A stretch of 64,000 bases of DNA, taken from the NCBI GenBank assembly GCA_021234155.1, contig JAJEKV010000044.1, forward strand, positions 9,272,777 through 9,336,776, in the 5' to 3' direction. Below, one piece after another: positions 23,389-33,957 of this stretch. Each line of letters begins with the position of its first letter. Positions within the stretch are counted from its first letter, which is position 1. The position numbers and the translations under genes are program-made. The DNA is from Isoetes taiwanensis. Taxonomy: Eukaryota > Streptophyta > Lycopodiopsida > Isoetales > Isoetaceae. The notes beneath the pieces are model-generated. The model searched no databases, had not been told where the DNA came from, and worked only from the letters and a program-made list of their open reading frames with translations.

Positions 23389-23937
23389 TCATTTCTTTGG
23401 CTTTTTCTCTGCTGACGGCTCTCCAATCTTCCTAACTTTTTCCAAGTTTCTCCCAACATATGCTCGGCACATGAAATCAACAGGATTCTTCTCGCAACAA
23501 TATATACAAACCTTTCCAAGATCGCAGATTGTAAGGTTGTGCTGATATCTTGGAGACCGCTGTATTGCCGCATGAATCTGCAGATGATTAAAACATTGCA
23601 TAGTTCTGTCTAGATCCTGGCGCCTTATTGAATCGTTTTTGTCGCCTAATACTCCAAGCACCTCCAGTAACCCTAAAGTGTAGCCATGATCCCGCATATC
23701 CTGAGCATGGTGGATTCTGTCGCAGAATAAGCAGTGCACTCGCCCGCAGCTGATGCACGACGGCAGCCCCCGACCTAAACACCGACACTCCGGTTCACAG
23801 ATACACCAAGGGTTGAGATCCTCGAGGTCAGGATTATATGGCACTGTAAGGTTGCCCGGGACTCCAGATCCGGGTTGCTTCCTGATTTTCTTCTCCTCCC
23901 CAACGCTGTCGACTGCCACTCTCTTACCCTTGTCCAT
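23389..23937 (-). CDS. Cys-rich 182-aa ORF, candidate LINE ORF1 product
   Basis: A complete minus-strand frame from the ATG at 23937 to a stop at 23389. The N-terminus (about residues 1-25) is basic with KKIRKQ. Residues 43-75 hold a dense Cys/His cluster, WCICEPECRCLG followed by CISCGRVHCLFCDRIHH, and residues 138-155 add CDLGKVCIYCCEKN and a further Cys. This suggests one or two zinc-binding modules. The C-terminus is Lys-rich (EKKPKK). I do not recognise the family. It sits upstream of, and on the same strand as, the LINE ORF2, so ORF1 is the obvious hypothesis, but its Cys pattern is not the CCHC knuckle usual for ORF1. Unusually for this window the frame is unbroken. Confidence 0.5.
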   Translation of the reverse strand: MDKGKRVAVDSVGEEKKIRKQPGSGVPGNLTVPYNPDLEDLNPWCICEPECRCLGRGLPSCISCGRVHCLFCDRIHHAQDMRDHGYTLGLLEVLGVLGDKNDSIRRQDLDRTMQCFNHLQIHAAIQRSPRYQHNLTICDLGKVCIYCCEKNPVDFMCRAYVGRNLEKVRKIGEPSAEKKPKK

Positions 23938-24420
23938 TTTCCCGCAGCTACGCTGTGGCGGAGGCGGGGATGGAGATGCACTGGCGCTTCCCTGATGATA
24001 TGAATTTGAGAACTCAAGAGTTCTGGACGCTGGGAAATCTTGCGCGCTGTTTTCACAATTAGTCTATCTCCTGTTATCACTGTTATATAGCCTCTAGGGT
24101 TACGAAAGTCTGCCTGAATTCCCGCTTATTCAATCGGCCGTGCCCGCCTTTTAAATGCTTGTCTTGTCCTATCTTGTCTCTCCGAATTTTCGTACGCGAA
24201 TATTCGCCACCTGTCTCCTTGTTACTTGTCTGACACGCGTACATTTCGTCCTTTTCTATATATTTTCATACCAGTGCAGGGCCGTCCATAATACCAGTGC
24301 TGACCGCCTTGTTCAACAAGGCATTACAGGAAGGCTTCGTGCAAATGGACCAATAGCGAGTTGTTCCCATCTATAAGGCGGGTGACCCGCCTTTGCTTGA
24401 CCAATTACCGAACAATCATG
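23938..24420. other. Presumed 5' flank of the minus-strand LINE; boundary with next LINE
   Basis: No gene is recognised. The segment contains GC-rich patches, and a sharp change occurs at about 24420 where the plus-strand reverse transcriptase homology starts. Confidence 0.3.
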
Positions 24421-24895
24421 GTCGGTTCGGTGTTTGCAAAATTGCTTTGGGATTCTCGGCGGCGGTTGGCGGCCCGGAGGCAAAGGTGAGAGCCTGAGCC
24501 CTCACTCGGCAGGATTCGGACCCGACACTCAACCATTGACCACATCTTCACATTGCGAGCTCTAGTTGAAGGCAGCGGGAACCACCGTCGGGATCTATAT
24601 TGTTGCTTCGTGGATTTTGCAAAAGGCATTTGACACGTGTGCCGGGGAAAAACTATGGGCAAGATTGCGACATTTGGGGTTCAGTGGATTTTGCGAGAAT
24701 CGATTAATGCGGCTTTATGAAAGATGCCGGGTCGGTTCTGGCCGACAAGCCAACCATTTGATAGTAGTATCGGGGTTCGCCGGGGATGCCCCCTCCCCAA
24801 CATTGTTTGGGCTTTACATTGATCAATTGGAGAGCTTCCCTGGCGATAATGGGGGACGGGGCTCACCTTCTCTACCGGATCATCAAGCGGTTAAT
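24421..24895 (+). mobile_element. LINE reverse transcriptase, 5' half (interrupted)
   Basis: Plus-strand RT motifs run in two frames. VGSVFAKLL is near 24420, STIDHIFTLRALVEGSGNHR near 24528, LYCCFVDFAK directly before a +1 shift (GCAAAAGGCATTT), then AFDTCAGEKLWARLRHLGF. SPTLFGLYIDQLE follows near 24800-24830. The GVRQGC block is corrupted to VVSGFAGDA. The frame proceeds through LLYRIIKRL and then runs into foreign sequence at 24896. The rest of the same protein, from the YADD box onward, is found at 32488-33690. Confidence 0.85.
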
Positions 24896-25221
24896 GGGTG
24901 AAAGTATCTTTGGTGGGTAGCAAAAAGCGACCCCAGCACCCAGCACCGACACCCTTCATACTATTTTTTCCACCTTCACCAATTGAAGTGTAACCTATGC
25001 TATGCCCGTCACTTCACATAAAAGTACCCGTTTCAATCATAACCTTCTTACAGCCCACCGTAACTAATGGCGTGACCGAAAGGGTGTGAACTTTGAATTT
25101 GTAATTTAGAACCGTGCTCCCCACCTTTTGCTGCCGGCCAAATAGCCAGCGGAGGAGAAGAAGCTCTAGGAATTTCGGATTCACTCAAGCTTAGTATTCC
25201 AAAACTCAAGCGCCAAAAACT

Positions 25222-25990
25222 ATGGTGAAGAAGGTTGTTAATCCTGGCTCGGCCGACAATTCCAATGGATGCCATCTTGAGGGGTAAGCAAAATGCAAAT
25301 CAATTTTTGATGGCCTATGGTGCCTGTTAATTTGTTTTTCTTGATTTCTTTCAGCCCGGAAGGCGTGCCCCTAAGACCCGGCGGCTGATTGCGGCCGAGG
25401 AGGACTTCCATGCCCTGGCGGGTCTATCAAGCGAGTGTGCATCCCTCTCAATTTGAACAGATGTGATATCTCTGACATAATATAATGAGGTTTGGGACAC
25501 CAATGGTGTCATTCGAACAAGACATCCATCGACAAAAATAAGGCGAGCACGAAGAAGCTCTAATTGAGCTGTTGAGCAAGATATACCCGAAGGATTGAAG
25601 AAGCAGAAGTAAGGGAAGGCGGTTTCCTTTTTATTTGCATTCAACAAGCGCAAGAGGGCCAGCGGGATCGAGAAAATTTCAAGGTCAATTGGGCGGCGGT
25701 GGCAGAAAAGCGAGAGCCTATTGAGCAAGGTCAAGAGTGAACCCAGCACCCGGTGGCCACCGTGAACCTGTGAGAGACAAAAATCACAAGATGAACAACG
25801 ACACACGAAAGCATTGCGAGAAAAAGCCCGACCTCGGCGAGCCTGGCTGTAAAATTAGAAGGGAGATTGTCATTGGGGAGTACTTCAATGTGTCGGCAGC
25901 ATTCTCGGCTTATGGGGAAAATATTTCCCGTCGGAAAGCATGATCAAGATATCGGGAAGCCCTAAAATTGCGTGAGAATGACCTAGTGTC
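25222..25990 (+). CDS. Candidate exons of the plus-strand element gene, N-terminal part
   Basis: A frame starting MVKKVVNPGSADNSNG lies at 25222. A donor-like GAGGG|GTAAGC at 25281 and an acceptor TTTCTTTCAG at about 25355 could define a short intron, followed by PGRRAPKTRRLIAAEEDFHA in one frame. Downstream, conserved-looking charged stretches shift frame several times. The product is not recognised. Exon borders are guesses, and the region may be a pseudogene or contain sequence errors. Confidence 0.3.
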
Positions 25991-26072
25991 AAAGAAGAAC
26001 GGTACTGTCAATCGAGGCAAAGGGAAGCTTCTTCAAAACGCAGAGGGAAGTTGAAGACCATAAAGGATAATA

Positions 26073-26529
26073 TTGCGTCTTCAAACCTTTGCGGATCCTA
26101 ATGCAGGTGTCTCTGCTGAGATTCATTCTTTGGAGAGGGAGAAAGATATGGCAGAATATATGTTGAAGTCCCTACTTGAAATGGGGGGTGGGCCAATAGA
26201 TCAAACCTGTGTAGAAAAGGTGGCTGCACTAACTGCTGAGATTGCCAACAACGAGTCCCTCCTTGCAAAAGCCAGCACACTTAAAGAATGTCACCAGGCT
26301 GAGGGAGATGACCAAGAGAAATGATCAGCTGGTCAGCATCACTCCAATACCATTCCGATTGCCAATTGGAGATGAGGAGAGATGCTCCACCTGTGGTCTT
26401 GCATTCCAGGATGATTACACCCTCAGCCTGCGGATGAAATGTGGACATCATTATCACGTTAGCTGCACCGGTTGCTCATGGAAAAAGGATCGCACCGAGT
26501 GCCACGAGAGACCATTCCCTCTGGCTTAG
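26073..26529 (+). CDS. Coiled-coil plus RING-like zinc finger segment
   Basis: Two overlapping frames, probably one protein with a frameshift or short intron. The first (26073-26324) is Glu/Lys/Leu-rich with heptad character (AEIHSLEREKDMAEYMLKSL). The second contains CSTCGLAF, a 9-11 residue spacer, then LRMKCGHHYHVSCTGCSWKK and a final Cys. The C-x2-C...C-G-H-x2-H-x2-C order fits a RING-H2-like finger with the last Cys pair reduced or shifted. Such fingers usually act in ubiquitin or SUMO ligation or in DNA/protein binding. Which one applies here cannot be said. Confidence 0.5.
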
Positions 26530-27810
26530 TGCGGGGAAATAGGTAAGCTTAATATCTGATGCGCGGAAGTGTTGCATGATGGAACAGCTCACAAAACCAG
26601 AAGAAGATAATTGATGTTGATGAGCATGTAGACACAACTCACGGTAGCGGCGGGGAAAGAAGCTTGACAAATCACACCCAAAAAGTAAAAAGGACCCGGG
26701 ATCAGCCAAGCACAAGTCCACAAGGGTTCACCTCCACAGCCAAAACATGGGAAAAAGGTACATGCACGTTTTGGGGCTCGATTTTGAATTGGTGTGACAT
26801 CGAGGAAGGTCTTTGTAGACATTAGACGACAAACTACCGGCACTCTTGACTGCTGCGGCACTTGGCAAAGACATCTTTGGAGACACTAAATCATTTGAAT
26901 CAAGGGAGATTCAAGTAGTAGTGATGGTGCCAACAATTATAGTATAGTTCCAAATTACGCATTTGCCTCTACAAAGGCCTCCTCTAACTGCAATTCTTTG
27001 CGGGGAAAGGAAAACGATGGCGAAGATGTCGGCAATCAGATGAACGATCGTTAAGCGGTGAACAGGTTGACACGGTCAAGGCCAGGAAGGTTGTGGAAGA
27101 AGAAAGTGAGGGTGAGTCGAGGAAAATGACCTTGATGAGGGCGTCCCCATAGAAGTAGCATTTGGAAAGAAAAAAACATGGCTAATGTAATTTTGCCTTA
27201 TGTATTTCAGGGCAAGCAAACCTTGATTTTGCAAGACAACCCTAAACCATCACCAAAAGGTTTTTGTTCAAACAATTAATATATTTGATCCCTGTTTTTA
27301 TTCCACCTTTAATGTGCAAATTTTGGTTTGGATTATTCAACAGGCTTACGTAAAACTTGTCTGCGAGAAAAAGAAGGCGCCCAATGGTTATACTTAGTGA
27401 ATCGATGAAGAAGACAATCTGGATAAAAAAGTGCCAACACAAACTCTAACATACAAAAGGTGCACTTTTATTATCTGTTATATTTCAGAATGTGTTTAAT
27501 TTCGGTTGTTAATTGCAGCTCATCCTTGCATGCGAGAGAACAAGACAGGTGTGAATGAAGAAAGCAGAGGACAAAGCAAAAGCAAGGGTTCTTGATAGCC
27601 GGGAAACACCCATACATTGGGGGGGGAGATACCAATAAGGATGAATCGACTATGGCTATCAGCACTCTCCATCATCCGGTAGCAAAGATAAAGCGAGTCC
27701 AATGAGGTTGCAGGCATCCAAAGGCACCTCCCGATAGCACTTCCAGCCAGAGTCCGGCACACATTGCGGTACGGAACAAGCATGATGCAGCACACATGGC
27801 GGTGGTTGCA
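26530..27810 (+). other. Interior of the element, possible introns and small exons
   Basis: There are several intron-like transitions on the plus strand, for example TATTTCAG| at 27210 and TTAATTGCAG| at 27519. Between them lie short Lys/Glu-rich frames. No domain is recognised. The long minus-strand frame 27659-28273 is a shadow of the plus-strand FCP1-like region. Confidence 0.3.
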
Positions 27811-28300
27811 AGCGTCCAGGATGGACACCCAGAGCCGGAAGTTGATGGTCTTTGGGCGTAAATGGTGTCTTGTACGAACCTATGAGAGGAGAATGAGCGG
27901 GAAAATCTTGCCTCCACCACAAACCAAGCATGTTGTAAAAAAGCGCAAATAAGTACCTCATTTGGAGACCCAGGGGTATCATGAGTTTGTGGAGTGGGCA
28001 CTGCGAGAGGTTTGATATTGTTATTTGGGGCTTCTCTACGCCGAATACAAAGGGATATGGTGGATGCATTGTTCCACGATTTGCAGACCAGATTCTTGAA
28101 GGTTTATGGTCAAGAGCATTGCTATGCATGCAAGCATCCAAGCGGCACCCGGAAAAAGCAGATTTTTCAAGGAGTTGAAGGTTGTACTTGAGGATTTTCC
28201 TCAAAATCATGGTATGATTTTCTTGGTTGATGACGAGCCTACACAAAGGGTTTCTAAAACCTCGCACACACAACCCTTCCCATTATGCCTTTCAAGTGGC
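27811..28300 (+). pseudogene. FCP1/NIF-like phosphatase domain, frameshifted
   Basis: With two or three frame changes the plus strand reads in the order expected of an FCP1-homology (HAD-type) domain. KLMVFGRKWCLVRTYERRMSG lies at the N-terminus, where the family has a DxDxT or D-x-N-G-x-L nucleophile motif. YHEFVEWALRE and FDIVIWG follow near 27976-28030. Then come DMVDALFHDLQTRFLKVYGQ and HCYACKHPSG, next FKELKVVLEDFPQ with the motif-III Lys, and finally FLVDDEP with the acidic pair near 28222. The family dephosphorylates phosphoserine in proteins such as the RNA polymerase II tail, or serves in mitochondrial import (Tim50). The nucleophile Asp appears to be lost here (GRK in place of D-V-N), so activity is doubtful unless this is a sequence error. 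Confidence 0.6.
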
Positions 28301-28890
28301 AAAGAAGGGACAACTTTTTGCAGAAGTTTGTGTGTCCAACTTTGGAATACTTGTCTTCTCATCTTTGTCACGAGAAACGATCTCACAGGTTGACATCATC
28401 GATGCATGGTTGGAAGAGGAGGTTGTAGTCTTTGGATTCTTCGCCTCAACAACTATCTTGTCTTCGCCTACTATATCCTCAATGCTCCATTAGAAGTACA
28501 AAGGCGGTCTTTGGGCACCCTTCTGGCGACCGGCATGACTCTGAAAACCGATGACTCATGAAGTAACCATTATGCGATTACTTTTTGTAATATATATGTA
28601 TGATTACTTTGTCTTATCTTGATATTGAGTGATATTGAGTGATGTTCTAATCTTGAGTGTACAATTTTTACGTAATATATATCAAGCTTACTCTCCAATA
28701 CTACAAGCATTGTTTCCAATACTAAAATACTCCAATAATTCAAACCAATACTACAAACATTGTCTTAGGGCATTGTCTCCAATACAATGATCAAAATTTG
28801 AGACAAGTACACAAGTAACTTGCATTTGTTACAATGATAAAACAACTAGGCCAAGCATATTCAACCTTCATATGGCCATTGTCAAGGATC
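28301..28890. other. Between convergent element genes
   Basis: AT-rich sequence with diverged direct repeats of CCAATACTAC/AAACATTGT near 28690-28790. It lies between the 3' end of the plus-strand gene and the 3' end of the minus-strand gene, so it probably holds both terminators, although I could not fix poly(A) signals. Confidence 0.35.
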
Positions 28891-28892
28891 AT

Positions 28893-30967
28893 CCGTGAGT
28901 AGCCTGCTCAAGGGAAAATCTGTTGGTGCCGGGAATGCGATTCATCTCAAACTTGATAGCTGATACGCGATGACCGCATGGAAAGTCGGCCTTTGTCTCA
29001 AGTAGCTCCCAACTACCATCCGTCAAGGCAAAGATAGTACAAACCAGCCAAACACATGTTCATCCACATTGAAGGTCGACCAAAGCTATCCTTGACAATT
29101 ACGTCAAGGATATGCCTCGACTTTAACACATTTGACCACATAGAAATCTGCATTCTCCCCGGACATTTCCCGCCTGCAAAACAACGGCACAAAGTTATCA
29201 CCTTCCTCTACGTTCCGGGATAGCCATTCTCCATCACCTTCAAAAATGCCTCATCGATTTAGGTCTTGGTACCTTCACCAAGAGACTTATCTTGCTTTAG
29301 TGTAACATATTTCCAACTTCAATCGTGCTTGTTCACACAAGATGACCGATTTCCTTTCAAACGGTTACCACGTAAACAACTTAAACCTCTATGAGCCACC
29401 CTTGTGTTTGATTTGGCCATATGTCGGGATCGTGTATTTGCTTGGTCCCTTCCACGGCTTGCGATCGGTATGGTCTGTCTCTATCAACATCATCCTTTCC
29501 AATTACCGAAATACCGCAGGAAACAACAAGTATTGCATCTCACGGTGAGCAAGATCTGGACTACTCATCACAAAGATCAGCGGTTCACGCGACCCCGACT
29601 TAAAGCGGATGAAAGCACTATTCAGCACATTATAGCGGTTACAGCAAAGACTACTCAACGAATCTGGCCGGATGAAAGCATAATACCTTTTGATGTCCGG
29701 TTGTTGGTACCTTCATTCCAAATGAGTTATGAATTCATGCATCGGAAGCACCCTAAATCTCACCCCATCATACTTGAGCTGCTCTCTGGTGAATGCCCTT
29801 TAAGGACTGCCCTTGCCCATCGTTTCCTTACCATGGGCATGTCCCAAAGAAATTCCATAACTATTTCCTTCCCTAGCTCATGGTGACATATCTTGGTAGG
29901 AAATAGAATGGTAAAATGCGTGATTTGAATTGGCTAGAACAACCATATCCGACCAAACTATATGCCTGGAGAAATCTACACCATTTGATACAAGCTATGA
30001 ATTGTGCTTTCTAAGACATCTTTTGTACAAAAGAGTGTCATGAAGCTTGTCATCACCAAGTAAAATGGGTTTCTTCAATAGCTTTCGATCCAGTAACGAT
30101 GTCCATCCTATCGTGATGTGGACAAGAATTGTTATCGGTCATTGTGCCAATGCCGGCTTTGAACCTCCCTTTGTATTTTTATACCGTAATTCTCTGCAAA
30201 ATCAATTACGTAAACAATGGTGCCATCTTTGATATTGTCCAGTAACTCCCGAATTGCATGGCACGCCATCTAGCCCTCAGAATTGTGTGGCACTGAATAT
30301 CTTCAATGTGGAACACAGATATGAAATGAAATCCTTCCACTTAGTTCTCTTGTAAGACAATCTAAGGACCGGCTTTGGTCCTTTCTTTTTTCCCCTTGCC
30401 ATTTGAGGTCTCGGCCTTGTCTTGTAGAGCTTGATGCATTGTCCCACCAGCTTGCTTGGATTTCTTTCTTTTGTTTCCTTCTTCTCAACTTGTGTCTTTC
30501 TTGACTTCGGCCGTCCCACCAACTACCTTGGATTTCTTACTTTTGTTTCCCTTCTTGGTGGCATTGGCTCTTTTCTTTCTCGCGCCACCCGGCACCTCCT
30601 TGGTAACGCGCGGTCTGCAGAACTCCACCAGCCTCTTACGTCCTCCGGAATTCTGAATAAGGTGCAGAGCATAAAACGGAAGATTAGCGCCAAGTTGAAA
30701 GCACAAAAGTTTTTGACGGATGGCACACAAAGATGTTGCAGCATGCAATAAAAGTATTACCTTTTCAAACGTCTTCCATTCAAGCAAGAACTCATGATTC
30801 TCTCTCTCTCTTGGACATATAGGAAGAGTTTTTATGCCACACCTCCGACATATCCGCATCAAGCGGTCATGTTTATGCCATTCTTCACCCTCGCTCTTGT
30901 TGCAAACCACGGCTTTCGAGCTTCGGCTGGTTGAGTCATACATATATTGGCTGGCGGAACCGCTCAC
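28893..30967 (-). CDS. DUF7869-type, transposase-like protein (spliced, degraded)
   Basis: On the minus strand, 30967-30760 encodes a Cys/Arg-rich segment (RLMRICRRCGIKTLPICPRE) ending at a donor AAAAG|GTAATAC. An acceptor TTATTCAG| at about 30652 leads to a very basic stretch (GGARKKRANATKKGNKSKK). At 30180-30240 the frame reads GTIVYVIDFAENYG, and then EVQSRHWHND. A 1-base shift leads into ITILVHITIGW. The D-F-A-E-N-Y ... Q-S-x-H-W ... I-T pattern is characteristic of a repetitive protein family of plants and animals that I believe is catalogued as DUF7869. An RNase-H-like transposase fold is my inference. Later pieces (29890-29700; 29201-28893, ending near FEMNRIPGTNRFSLEQATHG) are probably the C-terminal exons. 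Stops inside 29.3-29.9 kb mean introns or decay. Confidence 0.55.
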
Positions 30968-32330
30968 ACGAGGTCCACGGAGACCAGCGGTGCACTTGCA
31001 CTCTTCACCATGAAATGGGTTTTGTGACCTTAATGCATTCGGGGGGCTACAGCATACTCAACTTCATATGGTATATGCAACAACGTTTTCCCCCTTCGAT
31101 ACTTTCTTTACATAAATAGGGCCTAAACTTCTCGAAAAGCCTTTTAAGCAAACGGGGTGTTCAGATGTGCCTTTTGTATTGTTGAAATAGCTCGGTGAAT
31201 GGTGGCCGTTGGTTAGAAATATTTATGCAACAATAGCAAAAAAAATTTGTATGGAAACTTATACCTTGTGACCTCCATAAGGTGCAAAGGGATAAGAAAT
31301 ACGAAGGCTGACTCTCCAACGGTGTTCACAACATCTTTCTTGCAAGGAGAGACTACGCTATTTTGTTTCGAGTGCGGTATGCTTTCTTGCAAGCGGGGAG
31401 AAGATGCACCTCAACCTCCTTTGGAAGCTAGACCACGGACCATTTCCGGGCCCGGCTTAGATTTTTTTAATGCATGGCCGGTTGCAATTGTTGACCTCAT
31501 GCAACCTATAGTAAGAAATATTGCACATTAATCAATGAACATATCTCATCCAAAGATCACTTTCCAGATACAAGCACTTAAAAGCACTTAAAAGCCGCGA
31601 AGAACCGCGCATGAAAGCAAGAATTAGATGCACCCTAATTACCCGCCATAGTGGAATTGCATCTCGATTTTTGTGGAAGAAGCCATCACCCGGTGTCGAG
31701 GTTACGCTCTCCAAACATCATGGTTCCTTTGCCTCTTTGTGGCTGCCATTTCTTTGTTTCAAGTTGTTGAGCGACTTCAGCTGCCTTGCACTCCCTTTGG
31801 ATTTGGCAAAATTCAGGTTCACGAGATTTCCATTTCGTGGTGATGAACCACCCTCTTCATCACATCGACCTTGGAGTTATGAGTTGAATGTTTTTGGTGA
31901 GCTTATTGAAGTAATCAACTACTTGCTTGGCTATTTCTTGCAAGGGGTCTCATGCTCGGGATCCTCCCGTCACCGGGCCTTTTCTCATCTTATTCCGTAA
32001 TCTGTATTCTCTCTTTCGCTGCATCCAATTTCTTGTAAATTGCGAGGAAACTGGATCTTCACGTGATATTTCCGTGTTGCATTGACATCCAACAAATGCG
32101 GAACAACTGTATTGGGATTCATCGGGCGAAAAATCCAATGCTAAGCGTGTGATTGCCTCAGGCCGGTATCGAGGCGCCATGAAGTTCCCTGAGAGAGGGA
32201 GGATAAGTGAATTGAGGAGAAAATTTCAAGGGCCATGGCAAAGTAATCAATTTGCAGCGTACTACCCACCACTGGCGAAAATCCAGCCTAAAAAGCCCCA
32301 CAATCATTTTCCTAACGCTCGTTCGTGGAG
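30968..32330. other. Right interior of the element, upstream of the minus-strand gene
   Basis: No domain is recognised. It would hold the promoter and 5' part of the minus-strand gene. Open frames at 31247-31531 and 31611-32000 (plus) and 31950-32180 (minus) lack motifs. Confidence 0.3.
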
Positions 32331-32343
32331 GTGGACGTACAGT

Positions 32344-32487
32344 ACATGAAGGGCGTAAAAGAAATGACGGGATTTTCGCCTATCAAGACCAGCATTAAGC
32401 AAAAGCAGGGTGCTGATAGCGGGTTAAAAACCGTTATAAGCATCGTCCGGACGCATGCTTTTTGCCCACCAAAGCATACTTTCACCC
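32344..32487. repeat. Subterminal region and right TIR of the 7.6-kb element
   Basis: From GAAGGGCGTAAAAGAAATGACGGG to the TIR, the order of motifs (AGCAGGGTGCT, then an AAGCATCGTCCGGACGCATGCTT near-palindrome at 32438-32460, then GCCCACCAAAGCATACTTTCACCC) parallels 43984-44094 in the smaller element. There GAAGGGTGTAAAAAAACGAAC is followed by AGCAGGGGTGCT, the palindrome and CCCCACCAGCATACT. The shared subterminal layout ties the two elements into one family. Confidence 0.7.
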
Positions 32488-33895
32488 TAATATATCGGAT
32501 GATGTGGACCTCTAGCTTACACACCAGCGGACGTACGGCAACATCACCGATGCCCCGGACACATTTTTTTGTCCAAGCGATATCGCTGGCGTCAACTTGG
32601 CCAAGATTAAGGTGGTTTTCATATCATCTTCACGACGGTAGGATCCCTCCTTCCCGTTAGAGGGCGAGAATGTGGAAGTAGCATCCACATACAAATATTT
32701 GGGAGTGGAGTTTCAGTCTACTATGCACTGGGACACATCCATACGGGCTACGAAGTTACGGGCGGGCTGGAAAGCACTATATGCAATGCAAAACAATAGT
32801 CATAGGCGGAGTTGTATGATTGGACCCATCAGTCCACTTTTTGTTCAAAGTCTTAGTGAGCCTGTCCTTTTATACTGGGGTTGAAGTATGGGGCCCAGTG
32901 GTATCTCTCGCTACTTGGAATGACTTGGAGCAGGTCTGTAAAGCCTTCTTGGTAACGAGCACTGGGGGTGAAGTCGGTCCCATATCAAATTCTCTTTGCG
33001 GTAGAGCTTGAGTTCTTGCCTCTTCGCAGGGCTGACCCTTGATCGCCACATTGTCTATTTTTCGGAAGGTGGTCAACATGGGCCTATGCTCGTCCCCAAA
33101 ACTGTTTATATCATGGCAATGGGGCCCAACGCCTCAAGGCCTTTGGAGGGAAAAGAGAGCTCAATGGATGGCTAGATGGAATGTCGCGTGAGCACAGCAT
33201 ACATGTGCAAACCCGGTCATCGCCATAGCTTGAGGCAATATCTTGGCGCTGTTTCATCAGCAAGCTTTGGGATGCCAGCTTCGCTGAGCAGTCAAGGCAA
33301 AGACACTACCAGCGCCACATAAATCCCACATTGGGCGAGGCCCACAATGCTACAGCAGCACCCACTTGCCCATGAAAGCCTTGAGACTCATTGCCTCCAT
33401 TCCTGAGGGGGCACATCATCTTCGAATTGAGGCAAAAGGATGGATTGGTGAGCCACTTTCCGATGTGCTCAATGTCAATCGCCGCCAAATGGGAGTTATT
33501 GAGGATGAATCTCATACCCTTCCAAAGTTGCCCATCATATGATCAAACCGGACGCGACTATGCCGAAGTTGGTCGTGCCCGCCAGCCGGTATTTACATGT
33601 GACATTGAGCACGACATCCGGATGATGCAGGATCATATCCGGAGGTCATGGACATGCGAGATCAGCTATGTCCTCGGCATTTTAATTTGACATGTACATA
33701 CACATTTATTTCACGATGATGTATACTTATGCAGCTTTTGACAACATTCTTATTATTGCCACGGTTTTTCCTCGAAAACCATCTGGGCGGGGTTTTAACC
33801 CGGACAAGATTAAGTTTGTCTTTGCTTCTTCCTGGTCCCATAGGCGATTGGTCTCGGTGGGATCTATAAAAAACTTTTCTATTCTATTCTACTAG
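32488..33895 (+). mobile_element. LINE reverse transcriptase 3' half, C-terminus and 3' UTR
   Basis: Right after the element's end comes a corrupted YADD box (TAATATATCGGATGATGTGG at 32488-32507, reading LIY-DDV with one base lost). Then VEVASTYKYLGVEFQST and KLRAGWKALYAMQNN (32669-32790), EPVLLY with GVEVWGPVVS across a frameshift at 32875, and EQVCKAFLVTS (32930-32960). At 33450-33560 the C-terminal GWIGEPLSD...GVIEDESHT region and a YDQTGRDYAEV motif follow. The 3' UTR (33700-33895) contains GGTTTTTCCTCGAAAACC and GGGCGGGGTTTTAACCCG hairpins. It ends in a short (CTATT)n repeat at 33878-33890, a normal LINE terminus. Confidence 0.85.
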
Positions 33896-33957
33896 TAATG
33901 GTACCCGGCGTTCTTTGGCATTAAGTTTAGAGTTTGTAAATGTTTTGGGCTGCAGTG

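Larger units (their letters stand above)
24896..32487. mobile_element. ~7.6-kb DNA-transposon-like element with matching TIRs
   Basis: The left end reads GGGTGAAAGTATCTTTGGTG then GGTAGCAAAAAGC (24896-24928). The right end (32457-32487), reverse complemented, reads GGGTGAAAGTATGCTTTGGT then GGGCAAAAAGC. The outer 12 bases are identical and the ~31-base match continues with three small indels. The LINE coding sequence stops at the left edge and resumes at the right edge. A TAAT is present on both sides (24892-24895 and 32488-32491), a plausible 4-bp target-site duplication. A 767-bp element at 43328-44094 has related ends and right-end sequence. The interior carries a plus-strand gene region (25.2-28.5 kb) and a minus-strand gene (28.9-31 kb). 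I cannot place it in a named superfamily. Confidence 0.7.

Noticed and set aside
27659-28273. 204-codon minus-strand frame
   Set aside because: Antisense to the FCP1-like domain, which has clear ordered motifs on the plus strand. The minus frame has none.
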